In this document: positions 32,420-41,653 of the stretch, piece by piece
Layout: every line of letters starts with the position of its first letter
Position numbering within the stretch: the stretch's first letter is position 1
From: JASLDZ01 sp964242625
GTDB taxonomy: Bacteria; Pseudomonadota; Alphaproteobacteria; Caulobacterales; Caulobacteraceae
DNA length: 64,000 nucleotides
NCBI GenBank assembly: GCA_964242625.1
Contig: CAXTAO010000007.1
Coordinates: 1 to 64,000, forward strand
Direction: 5' to 3'
Made by a program: the position numbers and the translations under genes
The notes under the pieces: generated by a model
Told to the model about the DNA's origin: nothing
Database searches by the model: none
Seen by the model: only the letters and a program-made list of their open reading frames with translations

Positions 32420-34227
32420 TAGAGCCGTGTCGGTTCGCTTCCGACGGCGAAATACGGCTTGAACGTCTGCCGCCCCGTGCCGCCCTGAAGGGTCCAGGAA
32501 TCCGATCCGGCCGCGACTTGGTGCAGGCTGGCGAGTTGGGCGCGCGTGAGCGGCGCGAAGCGATCTCCGGTCGCGAACAGCGCGAGCGGCCCCTGCACCA
32601 TCGCTACCTGATCCCCGTGGAGGCCGTCGACCGGCTCGGCGCGGAGCGGTCGGTCGATCTCGAGCGTGACGCGGTCGCCGCTGCGCCACTCGCGCCTGAT
32701 CGTGGCGAAGCGGCCCGGCGCCGGCCGGGGAGCGTCGTCGCCGTTAATCCGCAGCCGCGTCGCCGGCCCCGCCCACGCCGGGATGCGCAGGCGCAATGCC
32801 ATGACGACGGGGCGCGGCGCGGCCACTGTCATCGCCACCTCGTCGCCGAGAGGGTAGGTTCCGCCCTGGGTCAGCGTCAGCGCCGGCTCCCCTCCGCGCC
32901 GCCACAACAGGCGCGAGGGCGTGTAGAGGTTCACGAACACTCCGTCCCCGTCGACGAGGTAGGCGCTGACGCCGTAATCGGCGGTGAGCTGGCCGATGCT
33001 GCCCGAACAACACGGGCAGGTGTACTCGAAATAGCTCTTCGCGCCCACCTCGTTGTAGTCGGCGTAGTAGAAGGCCGAGCCGTCGGCCTGCAGGGGCAAG
33101 GCTCCGAGCGCCGCGTTGTAGAACAGGCGTTCCATGCCGTCCCCCCAGCGACTGTCGCCCGTTGCGCGCATCAGGTATCGCGCCACCTTGAAGTGGCCGT
33201 AGCTGCCGCACGGGGCCTCGAAGCTTGCGTGAGTGGTGGCGAGGCTCTCGCCGAGCTTGCCCGAGCCCGCCTCCACGAAGGCTTCGTTCGGGCCCCAGCC
33301 GCCGGTGGCGAAGCTCTGGGCGAGCACGAAGCCCATCCCGTTGCGCGCCGCGGCGAGGTGCTTGGGGTCGCCGTCCACGAGGTAGGCCTTCATGGCGGAG
33401 GCGAGCGCGTTGACGTGGCTGTAGGCGTGGCGGCCCGGGAGCACGTTGCGGCCCGCGGCCAGCGGCTCGAAATAGCTGGCGTCCAGCAGGTAGGCGCGCG
33501 CCATCCGGCGGAACCGGTCGCCGGCGCCGAGGTCGGCGGCGATGTGCAGGTTCTCGGGCAGGGTGTAGGTCTCGTCCCAGCCGAAGGCCACGTTGGGACG
33601 GGTGCGCCGCTGCGCCTCCGTCCGGTCCACCGCGTGGCCGGGCAGGAAGGGCTGGGCGGCGTCGGCCACCGAGCCGAGGAGACGCAGCGCCTGCGGGTCG
33701 TCGGCGTAGCGGTGCGCGTCGATCAGGCCGATCGCGGTCTTGTCGAAGGTGTAGGCCGGCAGCGGATAGTCGCGGAAGAAGTCGGGCGTGATCGTCGGCG
33801 CGAAGCCGACGACGAGGCGGTGCACCTTGGCCTTGGCTGCGACGTCTCCTGTCGCGGCGTAACCTCGCGCAAGCGCCGACACGTACTGACCCCAGCTATG
33901 GCCCGGGATGAAGCCGGTCATGTTCCTGGGAGGGTCGAACGCGGGCGTCGCGTCGTACCAGCCGCCGAGCCCGCGCGAAGCGACCGGCAGACCCGCGGCC
34001 TGGCGGAAGGGCCGCAGGAGCGCGTCCTCGTCAATCGCGAGCAGCGCGTCGAGCGTCCTGCGGGCCTGGCGATGGGCCATGCCGTCGAGCAGTTCGACGT
34101 CGCGGTGGTCCGGCTCGCGGGGGAGCGCCGACCCGGACCCGGACGCGGGACCTGCGCCCGCCCTCCACGGCAGCGCCGAAGCCGCCGCGGCGACCCCGGC
34201 CGTCGCGATCACCGATCGTCTGTTCAT
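32392..34227 (-). CDS. GH127-type beta-L-arabinofuranosidase (DUF1680), Tat-exported
   Basis: A 611-residue protein with a Tat-type signal (NRRSVIATAGVAAAASAL). An (alpha/alpha)6 barrel (about residues 45-420) carries the zinc-thiolate active site: Glu337 and Cys340 in SFEAPCGSYG, and Cys404, Cys406 and Cys407 in YTCPCCSGS. In characterised HypBA1 the motifs are ExC and CC, with the last Cys the nucleophile. Here the first is E-A-P-C, one residue longer. C-terminal beta domains follow. ATG at 34227 follows GGAGAG. It would remove arabinofuranose residues from arabinan or arabinogalactan side chains. Confidence 0.85.
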   Translation of the reverse strand: MNRRSVIATAGVAAAASALPWRAGAGPASGSGSALPREPDHRDVELLDGMAHRQARRTLDALLAIDEDALLRPFRQAAGLPVASRGLGGWYDATPAFDPPRNMTGFIPGHSWGQYVSALARGYAATGDVAAKAKVHRLVVGFAPTITPDFFRDYPLPAYTFDKTAIGLIDAHRYADDPQALRLLGSVADAAQPFLPGHAVDRTEAQRRTRPNVAFGWDETYTLPENLHIAADLGAGDRFRRMARAYLLDASYFEPLAAGRNVLPGRHAYSHVNALASAMKAYLVDGDPKHLAAARNGMGFVLAQSFATGGWGPNEAFVEAGSGKLGESLATTHASFEAPCGSYGHFKVARYLMRATGDSRWGDGMERLFYNAALGALPLQADGSAFYYADYNEVGAKSYFEYTCPCCSGSIGQLTADYGVSAYLVDGDGVFVNLYTPSRLLWRRGGEPALTLTQGGTYPLGDEVAMTVAAPRPVVMALRLRIPAWAGPATRLRINGDDAPRPAPGRFATIRREWRSGDRVTLEIDRPLRAEPVDGLHGDQVAMVQGPLALFATGDRFAPLTRAQLASLHQVAAGSDSWTLQGGTGRQTFKPYFAVGSEPTRLYQRVLGAAA

Positions 34228-34426
34228 CGCTCTCCACCCGACCCGACTGATCGCGGGGCAGCGTGGGCCCATCACGCCGGTCGTCGCAAGCGATGTCGTC
34301 GCGCTCGGCCCGTGTTGGTCGCGCGCGGGCAACGTCGGCTAGGCAAGTCGCGCTCCCCCCTTCACAGTTCGGGGGCCCATAGCTCCCGGGGTTGATCGAC
34401 GGTCGAGGTCGAAAGTCGCGCCCAAA

Positions 34427-36571
34427 GTGAAACCCAGCGCCGTGTGCGCGATGGTCTTGGGATTGGCCCTCGCAAGCCGCGCCCACGCCGAGGACGGCTA
34501 TGCGCTCTGGCTTCGCTACGCGCGGGCGCCGGCTGCGCAGCAACTCGCCTACGCCCAGGCCCTGCGCGAGGTCGCCGGCGCGACCACCAGCCCCACGCTC
34601 CTCGCCGCCCAGGCGGAACTGCTGCGCGGCGTGCGCGGGATCACCGGCGTCGCGCCGATCGTCGCGCCCGCGCCCGACCGCGACGGCGCCGTGGTGTTCG
34701 GCACGCCCGCCTCGTCGCCGGTGGTGGCGGCGCTGCGCTTGCCGCTGCAGCGGGTCGGCGCCGAGGGCTACGTCCTGCGCCGTGTCGTTGTGGGCGGCCG
34801 CGCGCTCATCGTGGTGGCGGGGAACACCGACGTGGGCGTGCTGCACGGCGCCTTCGCCCTCCTGCGGTTTGCGTCACAGGCCAAGCCCTTGAACGGGTTG
34901 GACGAGGTGTCCGCCCCCAAGCTGAAGCTGAGGGTGCTCGACCACTGGGACAACCTCGACCGCACCGTCGAGCGCGGCTACGCGGGCTTTTCGCTGTGGG
35001 ACTGGCTGAAGCTGCCGGTGCTCAAGGACCCGCGCTACGTCGACTACGCGCGGGCGAACGCCTCCATCGGCGTCAACGGCGTCGTCTTGAACAACGTCAA
35101 CGCCAGCGCCCTGAGCCTCACGCCGCTCTACCTCGAGAAGACGGCCGCCCTGGCGGACGTGTTCAGGCCCTACGGCGTCCGGGTCTACCTGTCGGCGCGC
35201 TTCTCGGCGCCGATCGAACTCGGCGGCTTGAAGACGGCCGACCCCCTCGATCCCGAGGTGCGCGCCTGGTGGCGGGCGAAAGCCGACGAGATCTACCGCC
35301 TCGTTCCGGACTTCGGCGGCTTCCTCGTCAAGGCGAACTCCGAAGGCCAGCCGGGGCCCCAGGACTACGGCCGCTCCCACGCCGAGGGGGCGAACGCCCT
35401 GGCCGCGGCGGTGGCGCCGCATGGCGGCGTCGTCATGTACCGCGCCTTCGTCTACTCGAACGACCACCCGCAGGATCGGGTGAAGCAGGGCTTCGACGAG
35501 TTCAAGCCGCTGGACGGCGCCTTCGCGCCCAACGTGCTGCTGCAGATCAAGAACGGTCCGCTCGACTTCCAGCCGCGCGAGCCCTTTCACCCACTGTTCG
35601 GCGCCCTGCCGAAGACGCCCGAGATGCTCGAAGTGCAGGTCACCAAGGAGTACCTCGGCTTCGCCACGCACCTCGTCTACCTGGGAGCGCTCTGGGAGGA
35701 GGTGCTGAAGTCGCGCACCGCCCGGCCAGGCCCCGCCTCGACCGTCGCGTCCGATCTCGAGCACGCGCCGGGCGGGCTCACGGGGATGGCCGGGGTGGCC
35801 AACGTGGGCACCGACCGGACCTGGTCGGGATCGGTGTTCGACCAGGCCAACTGGTATGCCTTCGGGCGCCTGGCGTGGGATCCGGATCACTCGTCCCGCG
35901 ATATCGCGGCCGAATGGGCGGCGCAGACCTTTGCGCCCGACGCGGCGGTCACCGCGCCCGTGGTCGACATGATGATGCGCTCGCGCGAGGCGGTGGTCGA
36001 CTACATGGAGCCCCTGGGGCTGGCCCACATCATGGCGCGCGACACCCACTACGGCCCGGGCCCGTGGGTGACCGGCGGCCCCCGCGCGGACTGGACGGCG
36101 ACCTACTATCATCGCGCCGACCGCGACGGGGTGGGCTTCGAACGCGGGCCCGCGGGCAGCGACGCGGTCGCCCAGTACGCGCCGGAGATCGCAGCGGCCT
36201 GGGCGCGCGCCGACACGACGCCCGAGCGTCTGCTCCTGTGGTTCCATCACGTCTCCTGGGATCGGCGGATGTCCTCCGGGCTTACGCTCTGGGAGGAGTT
36301 GGTCGCGCGGTACGATGAGGGGCTGGCGCAGGTGGCGGCCGCGCAGGCGACGTGGGCGGGCCTGCAGGACCGCATCGATCCCGAGCGTTTCCGCCTCGTG
36401 GCCGACGACCTGCGCATCCAGGCGGGCGAGGCGCGGTGGTGGCGCGACGCCTGCCTCGCCTACTTCAGCCGCGTGGGCGGACGTCCCCTGCCGCCCGGCG
36501 TGCGCGCGCCCGACCACATGCTCGAGTGGTACAAAACGCGGCAGCAGCCGGTCCTGCCCGGCGCGCGCTGA
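34427..36571 (+). CDS. Secreted GH67 alpha-glucuronidase
   Basis: A 714-residue enzyme with a signal peptide (VCAMVLGLALASRAHA). It has the full GH67 layout: N-terminal alpha/beta domain, TIM barrel and helical C-terminal domain. Expected catalytic residues are Glu306 in KANSEGQPGP, Asp363 in PLDGAF and Glu385 in QPREPF. GH67 removes 4-O-methylglucuronic acid from the non-reducing end of xylo-oligosaccharides. The start is a GTG at 34427 with a weak ribosome binding site. It is divergent from the GH127 gene with a 199-bp spacer and overlaps the convergent esterase gene by 107 bp. Confidence 0.93.
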   Translation: MKPSAVCAMVLGLALASRAHAEDGYALWLRYARAPAAQQLAYAQALREVAGATTSPTLLAAQAELLRGVRGITGVAPIVAPAPDRDGAVVFGTPASSPVVAALRLPLQRVGAEGYVLRRVVVGGRALIVVAGNTDVGVLHGAFALLRFASQAKPLNGLDEVSAPKLKLRVLDHWDNLDRTVERGYAGFSLWDWLKLPVLKDPRYVDYARANASIGVNGVVLNNVNASALSLTPLYLEKTAALADVFRPYGVRVYLSARFSAPIELGGLKTADPLDPEVRAWWRAKADEIYRLVPDFGGFLVKANSEGQPGPQDYGRSHAEGANALAAAVAPHGGVVMYRAFVYSNDHPQDRVKQGFDEFKPLDGAFAPNVLLQIKNGPLDFQPREPFHPLFGALPKTPEMLEVQVTKEYLGFATHLVYLGALWEEVLKSRTARPGPASTVASDLEHAPGGLTGMAGVANVGTDRTWSGSVFDQANWYAFGRLAWDPDHSSRDIAAEWAAQTFAPDAAVTAPVVDMMMRSREAVVDYMEPLGLAHIMARDTHYGPGPWVTGGPRADWTATYYHRADRDGVGFERGPAGSDAVAQYAPEIAAAWARADTTPERLLLWFHHVSWDRRMSSGLTLWEELVARYDEGLAQVAAAQATWAGLQDRIDPERFRLVADDLRIQAGEARWWRDACLAYFSRVGGRPLPPGVRAPDHMLEWYKTRQQPVLPGAR

Positions 36572-37847
36572 GGCGCCGGCCGGTCCGACCGACGCCGAGC
36601 GCCCTGAGGGAGACGGCGTCCCCCATGGCCCGGTAGCCCGCAACGGAGGGATGCAGGTGGTCTCCCGAGTCGTAGACCGGCCGCAGGCGGTCGGGGCGCC
36701 GGGGATCGCGCACCGCGCCATCGAAGTCGACCACCGCGTCGAAGCGGCCGGGCACGCGGATCCAGGCGTTGAAGGCGCGCCGGTCGGCCTCGGCGGCGGC
36801 TCCGGGGTGGTAGTAGGCCGAGCCGGCGAAGGGCGTCAGCGTGGCGCCGATCACCCGCAGGCCGTGCTCGCGCGCCCGCGAGATCAGCTGGGCGTCGGCG
36901 GCGAAGAGGCGCTGCAGCAGTTCGGCGTGGGCCTGTGGGGGCGCGTCCGGCGCGGCGCGGCTCAGCGCGCCGATGTCGTTGATCCCCTCCAGCAGGATGA
37001 CGACCCGCACCGCACTCTGCGCCAGCACGTCGCGGTCGAAGCGCGCCACCGCGCTGGGTCCGAGACCGTCGATGAGGAGGTGGTTGCCGCCGATCCCCGC
37101 GTTGAGCACGCCGAGCGCGCGGCCGGACGCGTGCAGTCGCCTCGCCAGGTCGTCCGGCCAGCGGTCGTCGCCGTCGGTGGTGGCCCCGTGGCCGTCGGTG
37201 ATCGAGTCGCCCAGGGCGACGAGGGCGGCGCGCGCCGGCCCCTGCACGTCGACGCCCGACACGAAGAACCAGTGCTCGATCCGACCCGCCGTCGGCAGGT
37301 CCGCGTCGGCCACATGGTCGCCGTGGAGGAGGTAGCTCGTGGCGCGCGCGCCCGGGTGGCTCGTCTGCCCTTCGGGCGCGGACGGGAGATAGAGGCTCAG
37401 GGCGAGATCGGCGCCGTCGCCGACGGGCAGGAGAACGGGATCCGACCACCAGTCGGCGCCGGCGGGTATCAGGACGTCGGCGCGGCCGTCGAAGCGCAGC
37501 TCATGGCCGGTGTTCGACCGGGTGGCGGGAGACCCCGCTCGCACGGCGAGCGCCAGACTCGCGTGGGCTACCCGAAGTGGCGCGCGTCCGAAGGCGTTGG
37601 ACAGCCTGACGCGCACGCGATCGCCCCCGACCGAGAGGTGGACCACCTCCCGCAGGGTGGCGTCGGTGAGGTCCGCATCCCCCAGCGCGTTCTGCGGCTC
37701 GGGCGCCTGCTGGGCGGAGGCCCAGGACCCGACCCATCGGGCGCCGGGTCGTGGGTCGTGCGCAAAAGCCGGGGCGTGGAGCGCTAGCCACGCCGAAACG
37801 ACGCCCGCCCCAACCCGAAGCGGCGATCTTCTTCTTCGCGGAACCAC
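36465..37847 (-). CDS. Secreted SGNH/GDSL hydrolase
   Basis: A 460-residue esterase-like protein. A signal peptide ends near HAPAFA. A beta-sandwich domain (about 35-195) precedes the SGNH domain with Ser215 (GDSITDG), the GGNHLL block, Asn290 (GINDIG) and the pair Asp396/His399 (GDHLHP). This layout occurs in carbohydrate esterases that deacetylate xylan or pectin. The start is a GTG at 37847. The last 35 or so codons are antisense to the GH67 gene and are arginine-rich and unlike the family, so the original stop may have been lost. Confidence 0.85.
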   Translation of the reverse strand: MVPRRRRSPLRVGAGVVSAWLALHAPAFAHDPRPGARWVGSWASAQQAPEPQNALGDADLTDATLREVVHLSVGGDRVRVRLSNAFGRAPLRVAHASLALAVRAGSPATRSNTGHELRFDGRADVLIPAGADWWSDPVLLPVGDGADLALSLYLPSAPEGQTSHPGARATSYLLHGDHVADADLPTAGRIEHWFFVSGVDVQGPARAALVALGDSITDGHGATTDGDDRWPDDLARRLHASGRALGVLNAGIGGNHLLIDGLGPSAVARFDRDVLAQSAVRVVILLEGINDIGALSRAAPDAPPQAHAELLQRLFAADAQLISRAREHGLRVIGATLTPFAGSAYYHPGAAAEADRRAFNAWIRVPGRFDAVVDFDGAVRDPRRPDRLRPVYDSGDHLHPSVAGYRAMGDAVSLRALGVGRTGRRLSARRAGPAAAAFCTTRACGRARARRAAGDVRPRG

Positions 37848-37943
37848 GGCAGCGATTCTGTCAGACGGGCAGCGGCTTGTCTCCGCGGAAGGCGGGCCCC
37901 CTTCGACCTCGTCGCCCCCGAGTCGACCGGCGCTCGTCGCCGT

Positions 37944-39203
37944 TCACGGGAGCAGGAGGCGCGTTCCCAGGGCGAGCGCCAGGGCGACCGGCGTGACCAC
38001 GGCGCCCACCTTGAGGAAGCGCCAGAAGCCAACCTCCTCGCCCTCGCGCCGGATCGCCGTGAGCCACAGGATGGTGGCGAGGGAGCCCGTGATCGACAGG
38101 TTGGGGCCGAGGTCCACGCCGATCAGGAGCGCGTCCACCACCTTCTGCGGCGCGTGCGCCTGCGAGATCGCGGTCGCGGCGATCAGGCCGGCAGGCAGAT
38201 TGTTCATGAGGTTGGAGGCCAGCGCCAGCGTCCCTCCGGCCAACGCCGCCGTTAAATCTGCCGAGCTGCGCGCCCCTTGAGCGAGCGTGCGCGCGAGCGC
38301 GCCCGTCAGGCCGGTGCGGTTCACCGCCTCGACCATGACGAACAGGCCCGCCACCAGCGGCAGCACCAGCCAGGAGACGTCCCGGACCGTCTCCCACGGA
38401 CTCTCGCGCCGGGAGATCAGCACCACGGCGGTCGTGAGCACGCCCATGACGCACGTCGGCGCGCCCAGCGGCCGGTCCAGCGCGGAGACGACCAGGAGGG
38501 CCGCCGCGGTGAGGCCGATGCCGGCCAGGGCCGTCCAGCCGCCCCGCGAGAGCTTCGGCTGCTCGACGTCGCACTCGCAACTCGGCTCCAACCGTCGGCC
38601 CTCCACCCAGCGCAGCGCGACATAGGTCGCGACGATGGACACGAGCGAGGGCAGGGCGAAGCTCGCCAGCCATCGGCCGAGCGGCGGCGTGTGGTCGCCG
38701 TAGAGCACGAGGTTGGCCGGGTTGGAGATCGGCAGCACGAAGCTGGCCGCGTTGGCGATGAAGGCGCAGATGAAGAGGAAAGGCAGCGCCTCGACCTTCG
38801 CCTTCCTGGCCGCGGCGAACACGGCGGGGGTCAGCACCACGGCGGCGGCGTCGTTGGACAGGAAGGTGGTCACCACCACCCCCACACCGTAGATCAAGAG
38901 GAACAGCCGCCTGGGCGAGCGCCCCGCACGGTTCACCGCCGCCGCGGCGACCCACTCGAACACGCCCTCGCGCCGCGCCGTCTCCGACAGCAGCATCATG
39001 CCTGTGAGGAAGAGGTAGACGTCCGCCCCCTTGCCGACGACGCGCAGGCCCTCGCTCCAGGGCAGGAGGCCGAGCGCCAGGAGGGCGAGCGCGCCCAGCA
39101 CCGCCCAGACCGCCTCCGGCCACTTGAACGGGCGCACGATCACCCCGGCCGTCGCCGCGCCCGCGATGACCCAGATGGCGAGGTTGGCTGGCGTGGGCGT
39201 CAT
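37944..39203 (-). CDS. ArsB-type arsenite/anion efflux permease
   Basis: A 419-residue integral membrane protein with about 11-12 segments, of the ArsB/NhaD ion transporter superfamily. Typical motifs are FLSNDAAAVVLTP in one half and ASNLMNNLPAGL in the other, with VDLGPNLSITGSLATILW near the end. A cytoplasmic loop contains CECD. ArsB exports arsenite or antimonite. The ATG at 39203 gives the usual N-terminus; an ATG at 39224 overlaps the MFS stop by ATGA and is equally possible. It is the last gene of a three-gene operon. No ArsR or ArsC gene is nearby. Confidence 0.85.
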   Translation of the reverse strand: MTPTPANLAIWVIAGAATAGVIVRPFKWPEAVWAVLGALALLALGLLPWSEGLRVVGKGADVYLFLTGMMLLSETARREGVFEWVAAAAVNRAGRSPRRLFLLIYGVGVVVTTFLSNDAAAVVLTPAVFAAARKAKVEALPFLFICAFIANAASFVLPISNPANLVLYGDHTPPLGRWLASFALPSLVSIVATYVALRWVEGRRLEPSCECDVEQPKLSRGGWTALAGIGLTAAALLVVSALDRPLGAPTCVMGVLTTAVVLISRRESPWETVRDVSWLVLPLVAGLFVMVEAVNRTGLTGALARTLAQGARSSADLTAALAGGTLALASNLMNNLPAGLIAATAISQAHAPQKVVDALLIGVDLGPNLSITGSLATILWLTAIRREGEEVGFWRFLKVGAVVTPVALALALGTRLLLP

Positions 39204-39220
39204 CGAGACGGCGGCCCCCG

Positions 39221-40507
39221 TCATGCGGAGGCAGGGGCGAGCGTCGGGCCACAGTCGTCGTCCGGCTGGGCGCAGGCCGGCCGCAGCACGGGCGCGGCGG
39301 CGAGCCACAAGGCCAGCGAGCCCAGCGCGAAGCTGCCAAGGATCAGGAAGGCGGCGTGGAAGCCGATCGCCTGGGCGATGGCCCCGCCGATCGCGGGGCT
39401 GAGCGCGGCGCCCACGCCCTGCACCGTCATCACCGCCCCCTGGCCCACGTTCACCCGGCCCGTGCCGCTGAGGATGCGCGCCACGAGCCCCGGCACCGCC
39501 ACGCTCTGCAGGCCCGCGCCGACGCCGTCGAGCGCCTGGACGGGCCAGACGCCCCAGCTCTCGATCACCGAGGAGGCGATCACGCCCCGGATGGGCAGGG
39601 CGATGAAGGTGAGCAGCATCACGAGCCAATAGCCGCGCTTCTCCGCCAGGGTCATGGCCACGAGCGAGGCCGCGATCATCACGGCCTGGGCCACCACGAT
39701 GGTCAGCGCCACGAACCCCGCCGGGTCGGCCTTGCCCGCCTTGACCACCGCCAGGCCGTAGAGCGGCAGCATGGCCCCGTTGCCCAGGTGGAACATGGCC
39801 AGCGCTGCGGCGAGGATCAGGAGCGGGCGGTTCCGTAGAAGGGTGCGCCAGCCCTCGGCCTTGCCCTTCGCCGGCTCGGCGCCCTCGTCCTCGCCCTCGT
39901 CGCGCTCCAGCCCCCGCGCCGCCTTGTCGTCGATGCAGTCTCGCGGGATCATGAGCACCGACGCGATGGACAGGAGCCCGAAGGCGGCCGCCAGGAGGAA
40001 CACCGCCACGAAGCCGAACTTCCAGCCGAGGAAGCCCGACAGGCCCGCGCCCACCATGTTGCCCGCATGGTTGAAGGCCTGGTTGCGCCCGTTCTGCCGG
40101 TTGAAGCCGCGCTGGCGCACGATGCCGAGCGTCAGCCCCGTCACCGCCGGCCCGATCGCCGCGCCCGCGACAGCGGTGGCCACCTGCGAGCCCGCGATCA
40201 CCCAGAAGTTCTGCGAGACGAAGATCAGGGCGGACGCCAGGACGGTGAACACGCCGGAGACGATCACGTACGACCGCTTGCGCGTGGTGTGGTCGACGAG
40301 CGCGCCGGCGGGCGCCGTCACCGCCATTCCCGCCACGCCGCCCAGCGTCATCACCAGGCCGATCGGGCCCGCCGTCCACCCGCGCTGCTGCAGGAACACG
40401 CCCAGGAAGGGCCCGACCCCCGCCTGCATGTCCGCCATGAAGAAGTTGAGCGCCTGCAGCGGGCGGGTGGCGCGCGGCGGCGCGCGCCGGTCGAGGGCGG
40501 CGCTCAT
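39221..40507 (-). CDS. MFS transporter
   Basis: A 428-residue major facilitator with 12 predicted membrane segments. The MFS signature loop between segments 2 and 3 appears as GALVDHTTRKRSYV. A charged central loop (residues about 200-225) contains ERDEGEDEGAEP. The first residues ALNFFMADMQAGVGPFLGVF are typical of a family often found beside arsenic and stress genes. ATG at 40507 shares a base with the TGA of the gene before it (TGATG) and its own stop overlaps or abuts ArsB. Substrate unknown; co-transcription with ArsB suggests metalloid or organoarsenical export. Confidence 0.85.
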   Translation of the reverse strand: MSAALDRRAPPRATRPLQALNFFMADMQAGVGPFLGVFLQQRGWTAGPIGLVMTLGGVAGMAVTAPAGALVDHTTRKRSYVIVSGVFTVLASALIFVSQNFWVIAGSQVATAVAGAAIGPAVTGLTLGIVRQRGFNRQNGRNQAFNHAGNMVGAGLSGFLGWKFGFVAVFLLAAAFGLLSIASVLMIPRDCIDDKAARGLERDEGEDEGAEPAKGKAEGWRTLLRNRPLLILAAALAMFHLGNGAMLPLYGLAVVKAGKADPAGFVALTIVVAQAVMIAASLVAMTLAEKRGYWLVMLLTFIALPIRGVIASSVIESWGVWPVQALDGVGAGLQSVAVPGLVARILSGTGRVNVGQGAVMTVQGVGAALSPAIGGAIAQAIGFHAAFLILGSFALGSLALWLAAAPVLRPACAQPDDDCGPTLAPASA

Positions 40508-40962
40508 CACCTGGTCCCGTTCGCGTTGGGGCCGAGGCGGGCGCCCAACAGCCCGTGCGCCGGCCAGGCGCTGATGGAGGCGGAGTGGTCGCCGGGTCTC
40601 CCGCGGACGGGGGCGTCCTCGCGCCAGCCGCAGTCGATCTCGATCTGGTCGGCGTCGGCCGACCCGTCCTGCGCCGCGGTGACGCGGAGCGCGTGGCGCC
40701 CCGATCGCAGAGCGGGGACGTCCGCGCACCAGACGCCAAGCTCGTCCGCCGCGGGCCGCATGGGGCGCGGCCGGTCGGCGTCGACGGTCAGGGTGACGGG
40801 CGCGTCGTCCCGGGCGCCGAACACGCGGGCGCGCACGGTGAAGTCGCCGTCGGGCGTCTTTGCCGCCGGGCGCGTGACCAGCCGCCGGTCGGTCGGGCTC
40901 GTGATCATCGCCTGCAGCACGCCGCCCAAGAGGATGAACGGGGAAATCCAGGCCGTCCCCAT
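40507..40962 (-). CDS. Stand-alone phosphoesterase C-terminal-like domain
   Basis: A 151-residue protein that begins MGTAWISPFILLGGVLQAM, then ITSPTDRRLVTRPA, and continues as an immunoglobulin-like beta domain. This resembles the C-terminal part of calcineurin-like metallophosphoesterases; the metal-binding catalytic domain is absent. A strong ribosome binding site (GGGAGGCGGCGC) fixes the ATG at 40962, so it is expressed in this form and is not merely debris. It is the first gene of the MFS-ArsB operon. Its function is unknown. Confidence 0.6.
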   Translation of the reverse strand: MGTAWISPFILLGGVLQAMITSPTDRRLVTRPAAKTPDGDFTVRARVFGARDDAPVTLTVDADRPRPMRPAADELGVWCADVPALRSGRHALRVTAAQDGSADADQIEIDCGWREDAPVRGRPGDHSASISAWPAHGLLGARLGPNANGTR

Positions 40963-41067
40963 GCGCCGCCTCCCTCACAAGGCCGCACCAGGCCGTCGTT
41001 CACAGCTGAGCCCGCTAACACGCCGCGCCGACGTGCCGATCAAACGAGATGATGTCGTCTTGTAACG

Positions 41068-41101
41068 GCGACCCGCCCCGCGCGACGGCGGGACGGGTCG
41101 C
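41068..41101. terminator. GC-rich hairpin after the proline-rich protein gene
   Basis: GCGACCCG (41068-41075) pairs with CGGGTCGC (41094-41101), with further CC/GG pairing inside across one bulge. It lies just beyond the stop of the minus-strand gene at 41111. No clear T-run follows. Confidence 0.5.
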
Positions 41102-41110
41102 GCCGCGCGA

Positions 41111-41458
41111 TCAGGCGGCGGGGGGCGGTGGCGGCGCGTCGCCCGGGCCGGGTCCGCCAGGACCTCGCGACCCGCGGAGGTCGGGCGGCCCCACGGCCGG
41201 TCCGCCGGGTGCGCCGGGGCAGGCGGCCACGGCGAGGCGCGGCGGCGGAGGCGGAGGTCCGCCGGGGCCGGGACCGAAGCCGCGCTCGGCGAAGCGGCGG
41301 GGCCCCGCGCGCTCTGCGCCCGGAGGCGGCGGCGGCGGCGGCGCGTCCGCCTGCGCGCCCGGAACGGGCGGCGGGGGAGGCGCGGGTTGCGCCAGGCAGG
41401 GGGTCGCGGCGACGGCGAGCGCGGCGGCGATGAAGAACGGGGAGGGGAGGTGTCTCAC
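41111..41458 (-). CDS. Small secreted proline/glycine-rich protein
   Basis: A 115-residue exported protein. The signal peptide is MRHLPSPFFIAAALAVAATP with cleavage after CLA. The mature part is low-complexity, with PAPPPPPVPG, APPPPPPPGAE, GGPPPPPP and PPPPPAA blocks. The GTG start at 41458 has AAGGAG 7 bp upstream, which sets it. It is divergent from a two-component system whose sensor loop is also proline-rich, so it may be the system's target or accessory periplasmic protein. I do not recognise a family. Confidence 0.65.
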   Translation of the reverse strand: MRHLPSPFFIAAALAVAATPCLAQPAPPPPPVPGAQADAPPPPPPPGAERAGPRRFAERGFGPGPGGPPPPPPRLAVAACPGAPGGPAVGPPDLRGSRGPGGPGPGDAPPPPPAA

Positions 41459-41653
41459 GGGTGGTCTCCTTGCGCCCTCTGGGAGCGACGGTGCGGAGAC
41501 TCGGCGTCGCGGGTGTCGGCGGCGGGACGGGTTCGTCACCGAGCGTATCGCCGGCGTCCCGAGTTGTACCCATCCGGCGCGGAGGCGGCGGCGAGATACA
41601 TTTCGACTAAAGGCCGCCCTGGCCTTCGCCCGATCTTCGGGCATGAGGGTGGG

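Noticed and set aside
41387..41653. Upstream extension of the OmpR regulator gene to 41387
   Set aside because: The extra residues overlap the divergent secreted-protein gene and its ribosome binding site; the ATG at 41654 gives the canonical receiver N-terminus.
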